A DNA stretch of 38,225 nucleotides from Betaproteobacteria bacterium (GCA_009377585.1 WHTS01000055.1:1-38225), one strand, 5' to 3'; positions 8,745 through 17,972 are shown, counted from the stretch's first letter. A program made the numbers and translations. The notes: generated from the letters alone by a model not told the origin.

Positions 8745-9743
8745 CTACTCCAGCTTGATGCCGGCCTGCTGGATGATCTTGGTCCAGCGCGCCACTTCCG
8801 AGCGCACGAAGCGTTCGAACTCCGCGGGCGAACTGCCGACGGGCTTCGCACCCTGCTTCGTGGTCCGGCTGCGGATGTCGGAGCTCTGCATCGCGGCTGT
8901 CGTCTCGCGGCTCAATTGCTCGATGATCGAGGACGGCGTGCCTTTGGGCGCCATCAGGCCGAACCATCCGATCACCTCGTAGTCCTTGATGCCCGCTTCG
9001 ATCGCGGTTGGCACGTCGGGCAACGCCGGCGAGCGCTCGCGCGTGGAGACCGCAAGCGCACGCAGCCGATTCGACTGGATGAGCGCCAGCACCGTCTCCA
9101 GGGTATTGAAAGCCGTGGTGGCTTCGCCGCTCATGACCGCCGTCGTGGTCGCGCCGCCGCCCTTGTAGGGCACGTGCGTGATCTTCGTCTTGGAAACGAT
9201 GCCGAACAGGGCCCCCGCCAGGTGCATCGCGCTGCCCGGTCCGGCCGAAGCGTAGAGAACGTCGCCGGGCCGCTCACGCGCGAGGCGCACGAAGTCCTGC
9301 AGGTTCTTTGCCGGGAACGAAGGCAGCACGACGATGACATGCGGCACGCTTACCGCTTGCGAGACGCGCACGAAATCCTCGATCGGGTTGTAGCGCAGCT
9401 TGGGATAAAGGCCCGGGCTGAACGAGAACGAGGCCGAGGTCATGAGAAACGTGTAGCCGTCGGCGGGTGCACGCGCAACGTATTCCGTGCCGATCGTGGA
9501 ACCCGCGCCGGGCCGGTTCTCGACGATGAACTGCTGGCCCAGGCGTTCGCTGAAGCGCTGCGCGAGGATGCGGGCGAAGATGTCGGTGCCGCCGCCGGCG
9601 CCGAACGGCGTGACGATGCGCACGTTGCGCTCGGGCCATTTCTGTGCGGCGGCATCGCCGGGATGCATGGATACGCCCAGAGCAACGAGCGTGACGCAGA
9701 GTGCGGTACGAATGAAGCGGTGCTTGCGTGTGGATACGAACAT
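8745..9743 (-). CDS. Bug/TctC-family tripartite tricarboxylate transporter binding protein
   Basis: A 332-aa periplasmic solute-binding protein of the Bug family, which captures carboxylates for TctAB-type permeases. The N-terminus is a signal peptide (basic FVSTRKHRF, hydrophobic TALCVTLVALGVS, cleavage near DAAAQ). The mature part has the family signatures: VRIVTPFGAGGGTD, QFIVENRPGAGSTIG, PADGYTFL, KITHVPYKGGGA, and the closing WFGLMAPKGTP. No permease gene is adjacent, so it is an orphan binding protein, common in Burkholderiales. It lies downstream of a repeat and heads a minus-strand group leading to MmgE/PrpD and hydantoinase. It could import the acid or amide these enzymes act on (inference). 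The ligand is unknown. Confidence 0.95.
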   Translation of the reverse strand: MFVSTRKHRFIRTALCVTLVALGVSMHPGDAAAQKWPERNVRIVTPFGAGGGTDIFARILAQRFSERLGQQFIVENRPGAGSTIGTEYVARAPADGYTFLMTSASFSFSPGLYPKLRYNPIEDFVRVSQAVSVPHVIVVLPSFPAKNLQDFVRLARERPGDVLYASAGPGSAMHLAGALFGIVSKTKITHVPYKGGGATTTAVMSGEATTAFNTLETVLALIQSNRLRALAVSTRERSPALPDVPTAIEAGIKDYEVIGWFGLMAPKGTPSSIIEQLSRETTAAMQSSDIRSRTTKQGAKPVGSSPAEFERFVRSEVARWTKIIQQAGIKLE

Positions 9744-9890
9744 GACCCTGCCTGTCGCCGGTGATTGTCGTCATGATAACCCGGCGCGATGCGGGCATGT
9801 TTGCCCCGTGGGCGCGTGGAACCGCCGCGGGCACGACGCCTGCAACGATGGGTGCGGCGGCGATTCGAGCATTTGCTGACTCGCGTACGG

Positions 9891-9938
9891 GCTGAGCGCC
9901 GGAACTTTCGAATCGCTGAGCGTCGGAACTTTCGAATC
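9891..9938. repeat. 24-bp direct tandem repeat upstream of the GH15 gene
   Basis: Two adjacent 24-bp copies (9891-9914 and 9915-9938) differ at one base. Each contains the palindromic core TTCGAA. They end 23 nt before the GTG start, so they lie in the leader or promoter region and could be paired protein-binding sites. Confidence 0.8.
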
Positions 9939-9961
9939 TCTTGGGAGCCTCAATCGCTATC

Positions 9962-11806
9962 GTGGCAAGCAAGATCGAAGATTATGCGCTGGTCGGCGAC
10001 TGCCGCACGGCCGCACTGGTCGGCCGCAACGGCTCGGTCGACTGGCTTTGCTTCCCGCGCTTCGATTCGGGCGCGTGTTTCGCGGCCTTGCTCGGATCGA
10101 ACGAAAACGGCTGCTGGTCGCTGGCGCCCAGGCACGAAGTACGCAATGTACGTCGTGCCTACCGGGGCGACACCCTGATCCTGGAAACCGAATTCGATAC
10201 CGGCGCCGGACGGGCGAAGGTCATCGACTGGATGACGCCGGGATCGAGCGGTCCGCATCTGTTTCGCCTGGTCGAGGGCATCGACGGCGAGGTGCCGATG
10301 TGCCTGGAGCTCGTCATCCGCTTCGACTACGGCTCCATCGTACCCTGGGTGCGACGCACACCACGGGGCTTGCGCGCAGTCGCAGGGCCTGATTCGTTGT
10401 ATCTGTTCACCGCCGTGGGTCTGCGCGGCGAGAACATGCACACCACGGCCGAGTTCGTCGTGCACGCGGGCGAGCGGGTCGGCTTCGAGCTCGCATGGCG
10501 CAGCACCTACGATGCACCACCGGCCGAAAGCGACATCGAGGCGACCCTGCGCGATACCGAAGCATGGTGGAAGGAATGGGCGGGACGCTGCCGCTACGGT
10601 GGCGAATGGCGCGATCCGGTCATGCGTTCGATGATCACGCTCAAGGCCCTGACGTACGCCCCGACCGGCGGCATCGTGGCCGCCGTCACCACGTCGCTGC
10701 CGGAGAAAATCGGCGGCGTGCGCAACTGGGACTATCGCTACTGCTGGCTGCGCGATGCGACCTTTGCCCTCTATGCCTTGATCAACGGCGGCTATATGGG
10801 CGAAGCGCGCGCCTGGCGGGAATGGCTGGTGAACGCGGTTGCCGGCCGCCCGGACGACTTGAACATCATGTATGGCCTGTCGGGCGAACGCCGGCTGACC
10901 GAGCTCACGCTCGATTGGCTGCCCGGCTACGAGAATTCCAAGCCGGTGCGCATCGGCAATGCCGCCTGGCAGCAGCATCAGCTTGACGTCTACGGCGAGG
11001 TGATCGACTCGCTGCACCTTGCGCGCCGCGTCGGCCTCGAACCGAGCGAAGATGCCTGGCGCATCGAATGCGAGATGATGCGTTTCCTCGAGAACGACTG
11101 GGACCAGCCGGACGAAGGCATCTGGGAGGTGCGGGGACCGAGGCGACAGTTCACGCATTCGAAGCTGATGGCGTGGGTTGCCGTGGACCGGGCGGTGAAG
11201 TCGGTCGAGCAGTTCGGGCTCAAAGGACCGGTGGAGCGCTGGCGCAGCCTGGCCACGCAAATTCGCCGCGACATCGACGAGCAAGGATTCGATCGGGACT
11301 TGGGTTCGTACGTGCAGTACTACGGCAGCAAGATGATCGACGCCAGCCTGCTGATGATGCCTCTGGTCGGGTACTTGCCGGCGACCGATAAGCGCATCGT
11401 CGGTACGGTCGCCGCGGTGGAGCGCTACCTCATGCGCGAGGGCCTGGTCGATCGTTACCGAACCAGCGAGCATATCGACGGTCTGCCCGAGGGCGAGGGC
11501 GCCTTCCTCGCGTGCACGTTCTGGTACGCCGACAATCTCGCCCTGCAGGGCCGCTACGACGAAGCGCGCCGTTGTTTCGAGCGCTTGCTTACGTTACGCA
11601 ACGACGTGGGGCTGCTGGCCGAGGAATACGATCTCGACCGTCGCCGCCTGATCGGCAATTTTCCTCAGGCATTCTCCCATGTGGGACTGGTCAATACGGC
11701 GAGGAACCTGTCCGCGGCCGGCGGCCCGGCGGAGGATCGGAAAAAGGAAGGCCGCGACGCGGCAGGGGAAGGCCGCAACGCGGCAGGGGTAACACAGCCC
11801 CGCTAG
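9962..11806 (+). CDS. Glycoside hydrolase family 15 protein (glucoamylase/trehalase-like)
   Basis: A 614-aa protein of the bacterial GH15 type, with an N-terminal beta-sandwich domain and a C-terminal (alpha/alpha)6 barrel. The start region IEDYALVGDCRTAALVGRNGSVDWLCFPRFDS is split by position: IEDYALVGDCRTAALVG at residues 5-21, then the WLCFPRFDS segment. The barrel carries WDYRYCWLRDAT near residue 255 and EGEGAFLACTFW near 510, where the family keeps its catalytic carboxylates. I prefer GTG 9962, which places the IEDYALVG motif at the usual distance; a TTG at 9941 is also in frame, and the ribosome-binding site is weak. The tail has two 7-residue repeats (EGR(D/N)AAG) from a 21-bp duplication. 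It likely hydrolyses alpha-linked glucose polymers or trehalose. It is isolated from its neighbours in strand and function. Confidence 0.92.
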   Translation: MASKIEDYALVGDCRTAALVGRNGSVDWLCFPRFDSGACFAALLGSNENGCWSLAPRHEVRNVRRAYRGDTLILETEFDTGAGRAKVIDWMTPGSSGPHLFRLVEGIDGEVPMCLELVIRFDYGSIVPWVRRTPRGLRAVAGPDSLYLFTAVGLRGENMHTTAEFVVHAGERVGFELAWRSTYDAPPAESDIEATLRDTEAWWKEWAGRCRYGGEWRDPVMRSMITLKALTYAPTGGIVAAVTTSLPEKIGGVRNWDYRYCWLRDATFALYALINGGYMGEARAWREWLVNAVAGRPDDLNIMYGLSGERRLTELTLDWLPGYENSKPVRIGNAAWQQHQLDVYGEVIDSLHLARRVGLEPSEDAWRIECEMMRFLENDWDQPDEGIWEVRGPRRQFTHSKLMAWVAVDRAVKSVEQFGLKGPVERWRSLATQIRRDIDEQGFDRDLGSYVQYYGSKMIDASLLMMPLVGYLPATDKRIVGTVAAVERYLMREGLVDRYRTSEHIDGLPEGEGAFLACTFWYADNLALQGRYDEARRCFERLLTLRNDVGLLAEEYDLDRRRLIGNFPQAFSHVGLVNTARNLSAAGGPAEDRKKEGRDAAGEGRNAAGVTQPR

Positions 11807-11845
11807 GCTCGCGCGAGCCAGGAACTTCCTGCGATTATTGATCGT

Positions 11846-11873
11846 TCCGTATTGGACGACAGTCCAATACGGA
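11846..11873. terminator. Perfect 12-bp stem-loop, candidate bidirectional terminator
   Basis: TCCGTATTGGAC and its exact complement flank a 4-nt loop (GACA). It lies 40 nt past the GH15 stop, in a convergent gap, where a terminator is expected. No strong T-run follows on either strand, so it may be a repeat instead. A degenerate half copy (GTATTGGACGACGG) occurs near 19395. Confidence 0.5.
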
Positions 11874-11882
11874 CGCGACGCT

Positions 11883-11905
11883 CCCCTCTCCCCCCGGGAG
11901 AGGGG
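11883..11905. repeat. REP-like hairpin, isolated copy
   Basis: CCCCTCTCCC and GGGAGAGGGG arms around a short GC loop, the same core as the hairpins at 4304, 4386, 8516 and 8668. It is followed by the same TTGGGGGTGAGGGA-type tail seen near 4409. Confidence 0.85.
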
Positions 11906-12199
11906 TTGGGGGTGAGGGACGAGCGTGACATGAAATAGGGAACGCTCGATAAACCCGTGCGCCATGGCAACGATGCGCTCCGCTGTCAGGCCAGCAAGCC
12001 GGTATCCAATCCGGCCGCCACATTTTCATAGCCGAGAACACGGCCCGACCGACCGCGATGAATGCTTTCGGATGGCGAAGGAGAAAGCCCCAGCAGCCTG
12101 GTGAGCCCGTGGTGTGCGGGCATCCCTCGCCGCGACAATCCCCAAATGGTCGATGACGAGCAGCGCCGGTTGCTTCCACCCGCGCTTTGGACAGGAGGA

Positions 12200-13303
12200 C
12201 TACTGGCTCAGGCAAACGCCATGCTGCGGCTGGAAGTTCAGGTATACGCGTTGATCCGGCGCCAGGCGCTCGAAGTGATCGATCTGCACGCCCAGCTCGT
12301 AGCGGCCGACGCGCAGGCGGCAATCGAGAAAATTGCCCAGGTAGACCGTGTCGATGATCCGCGCTTCGATGACATTGACGTTGCCGGCCTGATCCGGAGG
12401 CTCGAGGTGCAGGCGGAGATCCTCGGGCCGAATGCTCAGGATGATGGGCTGGCCGACCTGAACGCCGTTCAATCTGCTCGCGCGCAGGTAAAGCGGCGCA
12501 CAACCTTCCCCCGGTGCCACTTCGAGCTCGCAGAATTCGCCGTCGCGCGCGATCAGGCGAGCCTGCAGCAGATTGGCGACACCGAGAAAGTTCGCCACGA
12601 AGGCATTGGCGGGCCGCGCGTAGAGCGTTTTCGGATCGCCGATCTGCTGGATGATGCCCTTGTCCATGACGACAATGCGATCGCTCATCACCAGCGCTTC
12701 GGTCTGATCGTGGGTGACGTAGATCGACGTGATTCCGACCTCGCGTTGCAAGCGCGCGAGCTCGTCGCGCAATTGTTCGCGCAGCTTGGCATCGAGGTTG
12801 CTCAAGGGCTCGTCGAAGAGAATGACCTCCGGCTGATAGACGATGGCGCGAGCGAGCGCGACCCGTTGGCGCTGTCCGCCCGAGAGCCGGTTCGCGTAGC
12901 GATCGGCCAGATGCGCCAGCCCGACCCGCTCCAGCACTTCGCGGGTGAGCCGTTTAATTTCGGCGCGGCTGGTGCGCCGCACGCGCAGCCCATAGGCGAC
13001 GTTGTCGAACACCGTCATGTGCGGCCACACCGCATAGCTCTGGAACACCATGCCGATGTTGCGCTGCTCCGGGGCGAGAAATAGCGCGCGCGGCTGCGAG
13101 GCGACGGTCCTGCCGCCGATCGCGATCTCACCGCCGTCCGGATTTTCGAGACCTGCAATGCAGCGCAGCGTGGTCGTCTTGCCGCACCCCGACGGCCCCA
13201 GCAGCGTGACGAATTCGCCTTGCCTTACCGATAGATCGAAGCCGCGCACGGCCGCTTCCGAGCCGAAGCGCTTGTCCAGAGCACGGATCTCGACGAAGCT
13301 CAT
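12200..13303 (-). CDS. ABC transporter ATPase, second of two paralogues
   Basis: A 367-aa importer ATPase of the PotA/FbpC/UgpC type. Walker A GPSGCGKTTTL, Q-loop MVFQSYAVWPHMT, signature LSGGQRQRVALARA, Walker B ILFDEPLSNLD and the H-loop YVTHDQTEAL are all intact, so it should be active. A C-terminal TOBE-like region (about 240-367) fits an accessory substrate or regulatory domain. ATG 13303 follows GAGGGA by 4 nt and is 8 nt after the stop of the upstream ATPase. It is the last gene of the four-gene importer operon. It shares the same motif order with the neighbouring ATPase. The two could form a heterodimer, or each a homodimer with the same permease. Confidence 0.95.
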   Translation of the reverse strand: MSFVEIRALDKRFGSEAAVRGFDLSVRQGEFVTLLGPSGCGKTTTLRCIAGLENPDGGEIAIGGRTVASQPRALFLAPEQRNIGMVFQSYAVWPHMTVFDNVAYGLRVRRTSRAEIKRLTREVLERVGLAHLADRYANRLSGGQRQRVALARAIVYQPEVILFDEPLSNLDAKLREQLRDELARLQREVGITSIYVTHDQTEALVMSDRIVVMDKGIIQQIGDPKTLYARPANAFVANFLGVANLLQARLIARDGEFCELEVAPGEGCAPLYLRASRLNGVQVGQPIILSIRPEDLRLHLEPPDQAGNVNVIEARIIDTVYLGNFLDCRLRVGRYELGVQIDHFERLAPDQRVYLNFQPQHGVCLSQ

Positions 13304-13311
13304 GCATCCCT

Positions 13312-14421
13312 CTATGGCCGCACCGCGCGCGAATGTTTCGGGTCGGGGTAGAGGTAGACCCGATCGCCGCGCGCGAGCATCTCGCGCGGATGCGCCAGAA
13401 CCTTCCATTCGAAGCTTCCCCAGCGCACGCGGCAATCGATGCAATTGCCGAGGAAGATGGTGTGCGTGATCTCGCCTTCGATGTGCGGGTCGCCGTTGGG
13501 CTGCGGCAGCGCCTTGACGTTCTCGGGGCGCACGCAAAGCAGGGCCGAATCCCCCTCGGCAATGCCCTCGCCGAGCAGGCAGGGTACGACGACGCCGCGG
13601 CCGTCGTGCGAAACCTCGATCTCGCCGCGGCCCGGCGCGGTTACCCGCAGCACCCGGCCCTCGAGCAGGTTCGCGACCCCGATGAAGTTGCTGACATAGC
13701 GGTTCACCGGGCGGGCATAGATGTCGTGCGCGGAGCCGCGCTGCTCGATCCGCCCCTTGCTCATGACGATGATCTCGTCGCTCATGACCAGTGCCTCGGC
13801 CTGGTCGTGCGTCACGTACACCGAGGTGATGCCGACCTCGCGCTGGATGCGCTTGATCTCGGTGCGCATCTGCTCGCGCAGTTTCAGGTCGAGGTTGCTC
13901 AGCGGCTCGTCGAACAGCAGCAGCTTGGGGCGAAACACGATGGCCCGAGCGAGCGCCGCCCGCTGCTGTTGTCCACCCGAAAGCTGGGTGGCGAGCTTGC
14001 CGGCGAATTCCTGCAGGCCGACCAGGCGCAGCGCCGCGTCGACGCGCTCGGCAATCTCGGCCGGGTCGAGCTTGCGGATGGAAAGCGGGTAGGCGACGTT
14101 CTCGGTCACGGTCATGTGCGGCCAGATGGCGTAGCTCTGGAACACCATGCCGATGTCGCGCTTCTCGGGCGGGACGAAAACACCACGCGCGGGCGATGAA
14201 TACGGAACCCCGCCCACGGCGATCTCACCCACGTCGAAGCGATGCAGGCCCGCGATGCACATGAGCGTGGTGGTCTTGCCGCAACCCGAGGGTCCGAGCA
14301 GCGTGAGGAGCTTTGCGCGCGCAACGGCGAACGACACCTCGTCGACGGCGCGGTCGTCGCCGAAGTATTTCACGAGACCGGTGACGGCGAGATAGGCGGT
14401 CTCGGCAGGTGTGGCTTGCAT
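13312..14421 (-). CDS. ABC transporter ATPase, first of two paralogues
   Basis: A 369-aa ATPase of the same subfamily as its downstream neighbour. Walker A GPSGCGKTTTL, Q-loop MVFQSYAIWPHMT, signature LSGGQQQRAALARA, Walker B LLFDEPLSNLDLKLR and H-loop YVTHDQAEAL are present, followed by a C-terminal TOBE-like domain with SALLCVRPENV. ATG 14421 is 17 nt downstream of the permease stop, and only 8 nt separate its stop from the next ATPase, so all three are one transcription unit. The ligand class (iron, thiamine, phosphonate or polyamine-like) cannot be told from the ATPase. Having two full ATPase genes beside a single fused permease is less common than one. Confidence 0.95.
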   Translation of the reverse strand: MQATPAETAYLAVTGLVKYFGDDRAVDEVSFAVARAKLLTLLGPSGCGKTTTLMCIAGLHRFDVGEIAVGGVPYSSPARGVFVPPEKRDIGMVFQSYAIWPHMTVTENVAYPLSIRKLDPAEIAERVDAALRLVGLQEFAGKLATQLSGGQQQRAALARAIVFRPKLLLFDEPLSNLDLKLREQMRTEIKRIQREVGITSVYVTHDQAEALVMSDEIIVMSKGRIEQRGSAHDIYARPVNRYVSNFIGVANLLEGRVLRVTAPGRGEIEVSHDGRGVVVPCLLGEGIAEGDSALLCVRPENVKALPQPNGDPHIEGEITHTIFLGNCIDCRVRWGSFEWKVLAHPREMLARGDRVYLYPDPKHSRAVRP

Positions 14422-14438
14422 GGCGGGGTTCTCGATTC

Positions 14439-16190
14439 TCAGGCGCTGATCGCCTCGTCACCCGCGACGCGCCGGAACAGCACGATGCACCCGAGCAGCA
14501 CCACCGTCTGAGCCACCGAGAGCGCACAGGTCAGCGGTTCGTTCTCGAAGTTCGCGAGATAGTAGACGCCGACCGAAAGCGTCTCGGTGCCGGTCGTGTA
14601 CAGGATGATCGATATCGACAGCTCGCGCAGGAAGATGATGAACAGCAGGATCCAGCCGGCGAAGATGCCGGGCTTGAGCAACGGGATGGTCACGCGCTTG
14701 AGCGTGGTGAGCCAGGATGCTCCGGCCATGCGGGAGCTCTGGTCGAGCTCCTCGGACAAGGTGACGAGCACGGCGGATACGCTGCGCTGGCCATACGGAA
14801 AGAAGCGGGTGATGTAGCCCAGCAGCAGGATCCAGAGCGTCGCATACAGCGGTGTCTGGATGTAGGTCACCAGCACGCCCATCGCCAGCACGATCCCCGG
14901 GAAGCCGATCGGCACCGTGCACATGAAATCCAGCAGCCGGGAACCGAAGCCCTTGCGGCGCTGGATCATGTAGCTCACCGGCAGCGCCACCACCATGGCG
15001 ATGGTCGCTCCGGCGAAGGCGAGGATGAAGCTGTTGATGATGCCGTTGGTGGCGGCCGAGATGCTTTCCGGATCCCAGAAGAACAGCACCTTCTTGTAGT
15101 TGTGCAGCGTGAGGTCGCGCGCAATGATCTCGCCTTCCCACACCGGGTGCAGGCTCACGACCAGCAGGCACAGTAGCGGCAGCACCACCGCCACCAGGAC
15201 GAAGGTGAGGTTGTAGCCCAGGGCGACCCACTTCCAGCGCCCCAGGTCGACCACGTTGGGACGGAATCCTTTGCCCGTCACTGTGGTGAAGTCCTTGGGC
15301 GCGATGATCCGCTGCTGAATCCAGACGAACACCGCGGTGATCAGCCCCAGCGCCATCGCCATGGTGGCGCCCATGTAGTGATTGGCGTCATCGCCCACGG
15401 CCTTGGAGAAGATCTGGGTGGTGAAGGTCTCGTAGCCATAGGGCGCGCCGAGCTTGAAGGGCACGCCGAACTCGCCCGCGGTCGTGACGAACACGATGAT
15501 GGCGCCGGAGAGGATTCCGGGCAGCACCAGCGGCAGCGTGACCGTGAAAGTGGTGCGCAGGAGTCCGGCCCCGGTCGTGCGCGCGCTGTCTTCGAGCGAA
15601 GGATCCATGCGGCGCAACGCCCCGACCACGAACAGGTAGACCAGGGGTGCGAAGAATATCCCGGTGACCCAGATGATGCCGTAGAGATTGTCGACGTTGA
15701 TGAGGTGGCCCTGGATGCCGAACAGATCGCGTGCCCATACGTTCAGCAGCCCGGTCCTGGACGCGCCGAGGTTGTGCCAGGCGATCGCGCCGACGAAGGG
15801 GCTCAGGAAGAACGGGATCAGGTTGATCGGCTCGAGCTTGTCGCGCCAGGGGCAGTTGGTGCGGGCGTTGATCCAGGCGAGCGACACGCCGAGAAAGGTC
15901 GCGAGCAGGGTGGCACCGGTGCAGATCAGGATGGTGTTGACGAATGCCTTGGCGATGAGCCGATCGGAAAAGAGCGCGCGGTAGTTCTTGAGCCCCCACT
16001 CGGTATCGAACCCCAGGGGGTCGAGGACGCGAAAGCTGCTCACGATCATCGTGGCGAGCGGCAGCAGGACCACGACCGCGATCAGGACGCCCGCGATCAC
16101 GGTGACGACGGACTCCTGCGTGAGCGCGCTGCGCCACCGTCTCGCGGCGGGCGCTTGCTGCAGGCCTTCGAGGGTCGTTTCGGGCGGCAT
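14439..16190 (-). CDS. ABC transporter permease with two fused membrane domains (FbpB/ThiP-like)
   Basis: About 583 aa with two binding-protein-dependent permease domains in one chain, so it can form the whole membrane channel, as in FbpB or ThiP. Hydrophobic segments run from VVTVIAGVLIAVVVLLPLA near the N-terminus onward, about twelve in all. Each half has an EAA-type loop: EDSARTTGAGLLRTTFTVTLP in the first, and ELDQSSRMAGASWLTTLKRVT in the second (20-21 residues past the conserved Glu). I use ATG 16190; an in-frame TTG at 16229 would add 13 polar residues, and neither start has a clear ribosome-binding site. It is upstream of the two ATPases with a 17-nt gap. The binding protein gene is 202 nt upstream, across a palindromic repeat. 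Confidence 0.92.
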   Translation of the reverse strand: MPPETTLEGLQQAPAARRWRSALTQESVVTVIAGVLIAVVVLLPLATMIVSSFRVLDPLGFDTEWGLKNYRALFSDRLIAKAFVNTILICTGATLLATFLGVSLAWINARTNCPWRDKLEPINLIPFFLSPFVGAIAWHNLGASRTGLLNVWARDLFGIQGHLINVDNLYGIIWVTGIFFAPLVYLFVVGALRRMDPSLEDSARTTGAGLLRTTFTVTLPLVLPGILSGAIIVFVTTAGEFGVPFKLGAPYGYETFTTQIFSKAVGDDANHYMGATMAMALGLITAVFVWIQQRIIAPKDFTTVTGKGFRPNVVDLGRWKWVALGYNLTFVLVAVVLPLLCLLVVSLHPVWEGEIIARDLTLHNYKKVLFFWDPESISAATNGIINSFILAFAGATIAMVVALPVSYMIQRRKGFGSRLLDFMCTVPIGFPGIVLAMGVLVTYIQTPLYATLWILLLGYITRFFPYGQRSVSAVLVTLSEELDQSSRMAGASWLTTLKRVTIPLLKPGIFAGWILLFIIFLRELSISIILYTTGTETLSVGVYYLANFENEPLTCALSVAQTVVLLGCIVLFRRVAGDEAISA

Positions 16191-16238
16191 GACGGGGGTG
16201 CGCGATCTCGAACTGGTGTCCTGGGTCAAAAGTTCGAC

Positions 16239-16304
16239 ACCCCCGCGAACGCGAGGGTCCAGGCGCAGTCTCGTTCTGGATTCCCGCTTGCGCGGGAATG
16301 ACGA
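16239..16304. repeat. Two-hairpin intergenic element, copy 1
   Basis: A hairpin at 16239-16258 (ACCCCCGCG/CGCGAGGGT) is followed after about 20 nt by ATTCCCGC-TTGC-GCGGGAAT at 16279-16298. The second half matches 25854-25880 base for base. It resembles the ATTCCC...GGGAAT class of short repeats known from several proteobacteria. It lies between the binding protein and permease genes of one importer, where it could affect relative expression. Confidence 0.85.
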
Positions 16305-16392
16305 ATTACAACCAATTTACGATTCACCACATTAGCGCGGTCGATGCACTCGAATGACGCCAATCGGCGCGCTCGATCGTCGGCTCTGCCCT

Positions 16393-17505
16393 CTAGCGGA
16401 AGCGCTCTTTCCAGGCCTCGCGCACGCTTTCGAACTGCTTCTGCGCGGCCACCCAGTCCTTGATGCCGAGCAGCTTTATCGTGTTGATATCGAGCAGATA
16501 AGGCTTGGCGGCGGCGGGCGGCGAATAGCCGTCGAGGAAGGTGTAGACCGCCTCGCCTTGAACCACCACATCGGCGCCCTCTTTGGTGAGCAGGAACTCG
16601 ATCAGCAGCTTGCCGGCGTTGGGATGGGGCGCGCCCTTGAGCACGGCTGCCTGATTGCCCAGCATCACCTGGCCTTCCTTGAAGTGGCCGATCTTCAGCA
16701 CCTTGGAAAGCTCGGCTTTCTTCAGCACGTTCTGGTAGACGCGCCCGGCCAGGTTCCACATGTCGAGCGGGCGCTCGCACGAGATCACCATCTGCATCTT
16801 GGGCTCGCTGCGGAATTCCACCAGCGGGTCGGTGGCCTCGAGCTTGTCCCACATGGCATTCACGTCCATGCCCGCTTCCATGAGCGCGATCACGGTGTTG
16901 GTGTACGTAAAGCTCTTGGTGATGTCGGGCGAGATGGTCTTGCCCTTGAGCGAAGGCTGCAGCACATCTGCATACGAGTCGGCCTTGAAGTTTGCCATGC
17001 CCGGACAGGACGTATTCCAGACCGGCTGGAAGGTGTAGGCGAAGGGCACGACCGCATAGGGATAGTTCGAGTATTGCCCGGCCTTCTTGATGAGCTTCAG
17101 GTGATTCTTCCAGTGCGCGCTGTCGAGCTTCTCGAAGGCGCCGCGTTTGGCGGCCTCGGCGAAGAAACCCGGGGCGCTGACCAGGTGCACGTCCACCGTG
17201 AAGCGGCCGGCCTTGATCTCCTGGCGCACCTGCGCCACCGTCTGGCCCGTTCCCTTGCGCAGATTGTTGAACTCGAAGTCCGGACCCAGGTTGTAGTGCT
17301 TGATGAACGCCTCGCCCAGGCGTTGCGCGGTCTCGTCGCTGAACAGCGGATTGATGATCGTGACCGCGCCCTCTTTCTTGGCCAGCGGCACGAGCTTCTG
17401 TTCCTGCGGGCTCAAGGTCGCCGCGGCAGCCGTTGTGGCGAGGCCGCACGCGAGCAGCAAGCACGCGAGTAGTGTGTGGATGCGAATGTCATTGCCGAGC
17501 ACCAT
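16393..17505 (-). CDS. ABC transporter periplasmic binding protein (iron/organic-ion type)
   Basis: A 370-aa extracellular solute-binding protein. ATG 17505 follows GAGGAG by 6 nt. The signal peptide has a hydrophobic core TLLACLLLACGLATTAAAA, with cleavage expected near AAAAT; no lipoprotein Cys lies in the proper lipobox position. The mature part begins LSPQEQKLVPLAKKEGAVTI, the 'AKKEG' opening typical of the FbpA/ThiB/PhnS-type class, and ends with a C-terminal lobe including PHPNAGKLLIEFLLTKEG. It heads the operon for the fused permease and two ATPases. Conserved tyrosines that bind ferric iron in FbpA are not evident to me, so an organic ligand or metal complex is equally possible. Confidence 0.92.
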   Translation of the reverse strand: MVLGNDIRIHTLLACLLLACGLATTAAAATLSPQEQKLVPLAKKEGAVTIINPLFSDETAQRLGEAFIKHYNLGPDFEFNNLRKGTGQTVAQVRQEIKAGRFTVDVHLVSAPGFFAEAAKRGAFEKLDSAHWKNHLKLIKKAGQYSNYPYAVVPFAYTFQPVWNTSCPGMANFKADSYADVLQPSLKGKTISPDITKSFTYTNTVIALMEAGMDVNAMWDKLEATDPLVEFRSEPKMQMVISCERPLDMWNLAGRVYQNVLKKAELSKVLKIGHFKEGQVMLGNQAAVLKGAPHPNAGKLLIEFLLTKEGADVVVQGEAVYTFLDGYSPPAAAKPYLLDINTIKLLGIKDWVAAQKQFESVREAWKERFR

Positions 17506-17972
17506 TACACGCTCCTCTGGTCGAGGTGAGGACCCATGGACAAAAAGCGGACAAAAAGACCAAAGCGGCCAAAAGCGGGAAGTCCCGCCTTGAGCCGGGA
17601 TGCATGAGCCCCTGGGACGGGGCAGGATGTGAACGACAGAACCGGGTACACACGCCAGTTCGCCGTCATAATGACGCCGCCGGCGAACGCAGCACAGGCT
17701 TGGCCTTGCTAATGATTCCAGTGTGGCATGCAGGGGCATTGTGCACCAAGAGGGGGTCGACGTACCGTACTCTCCGTGCTATTCGTATAACCTCGACTCC
17801 CATGGAACTTCGTCTCGCGCGTTTCACTCTGTAGACCATCGCAGGTCCGGTCCCGTGCGCGTTGCGTGGGCGTCGGTCCGCGATGCCCCGTAGGTCGAAC
17901 TCGCAGGGAGCGAAATCGCGCGGCGCACGACCGCCGCGCGGGTGGCGCTTCTTCTGCCAAGCCGAGAGGAGC
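17506..17972. other. Intergenic region without a supported gene
   Basis: 467 nt upstream of the importer operon (minus strand) and before the livF remnant. It holds a short palindrome, GCGGGA-AG-TCCCGC, at 17575-17588. The promoter of the importer should lie here, but I cannot pick out convincing -35/-10 boxes. The base composition around 17750-17830 is less GC-rich than the flanks. Confidence 0.5.

Larger units (their letters stand above)
11807..12199. other. Intergenic region with a long stem-loop and one REP hairpin
   Basis: No supported gene in these 393 nt between two convergent genes. It holds the 11846-11873 stem-loop and the 11883-11905 REP hairpin. The rest (about 11930-12180) shows no motif I recognise on either strand. 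Confidence 0.6.

Noticed and set aside
11930-12180. Decayed gene on the minus strand (reads AGLTAERIVAMAHGF)
   Set aside because: Only about 15 residues look protein-like, with no family match I can defend.
12200-17505. Ferric iron transporter fbpABC
   Set aside because: The layout fits, but the iron-binding tyrosines are not evident in the binding protein, so the ligand is left open.
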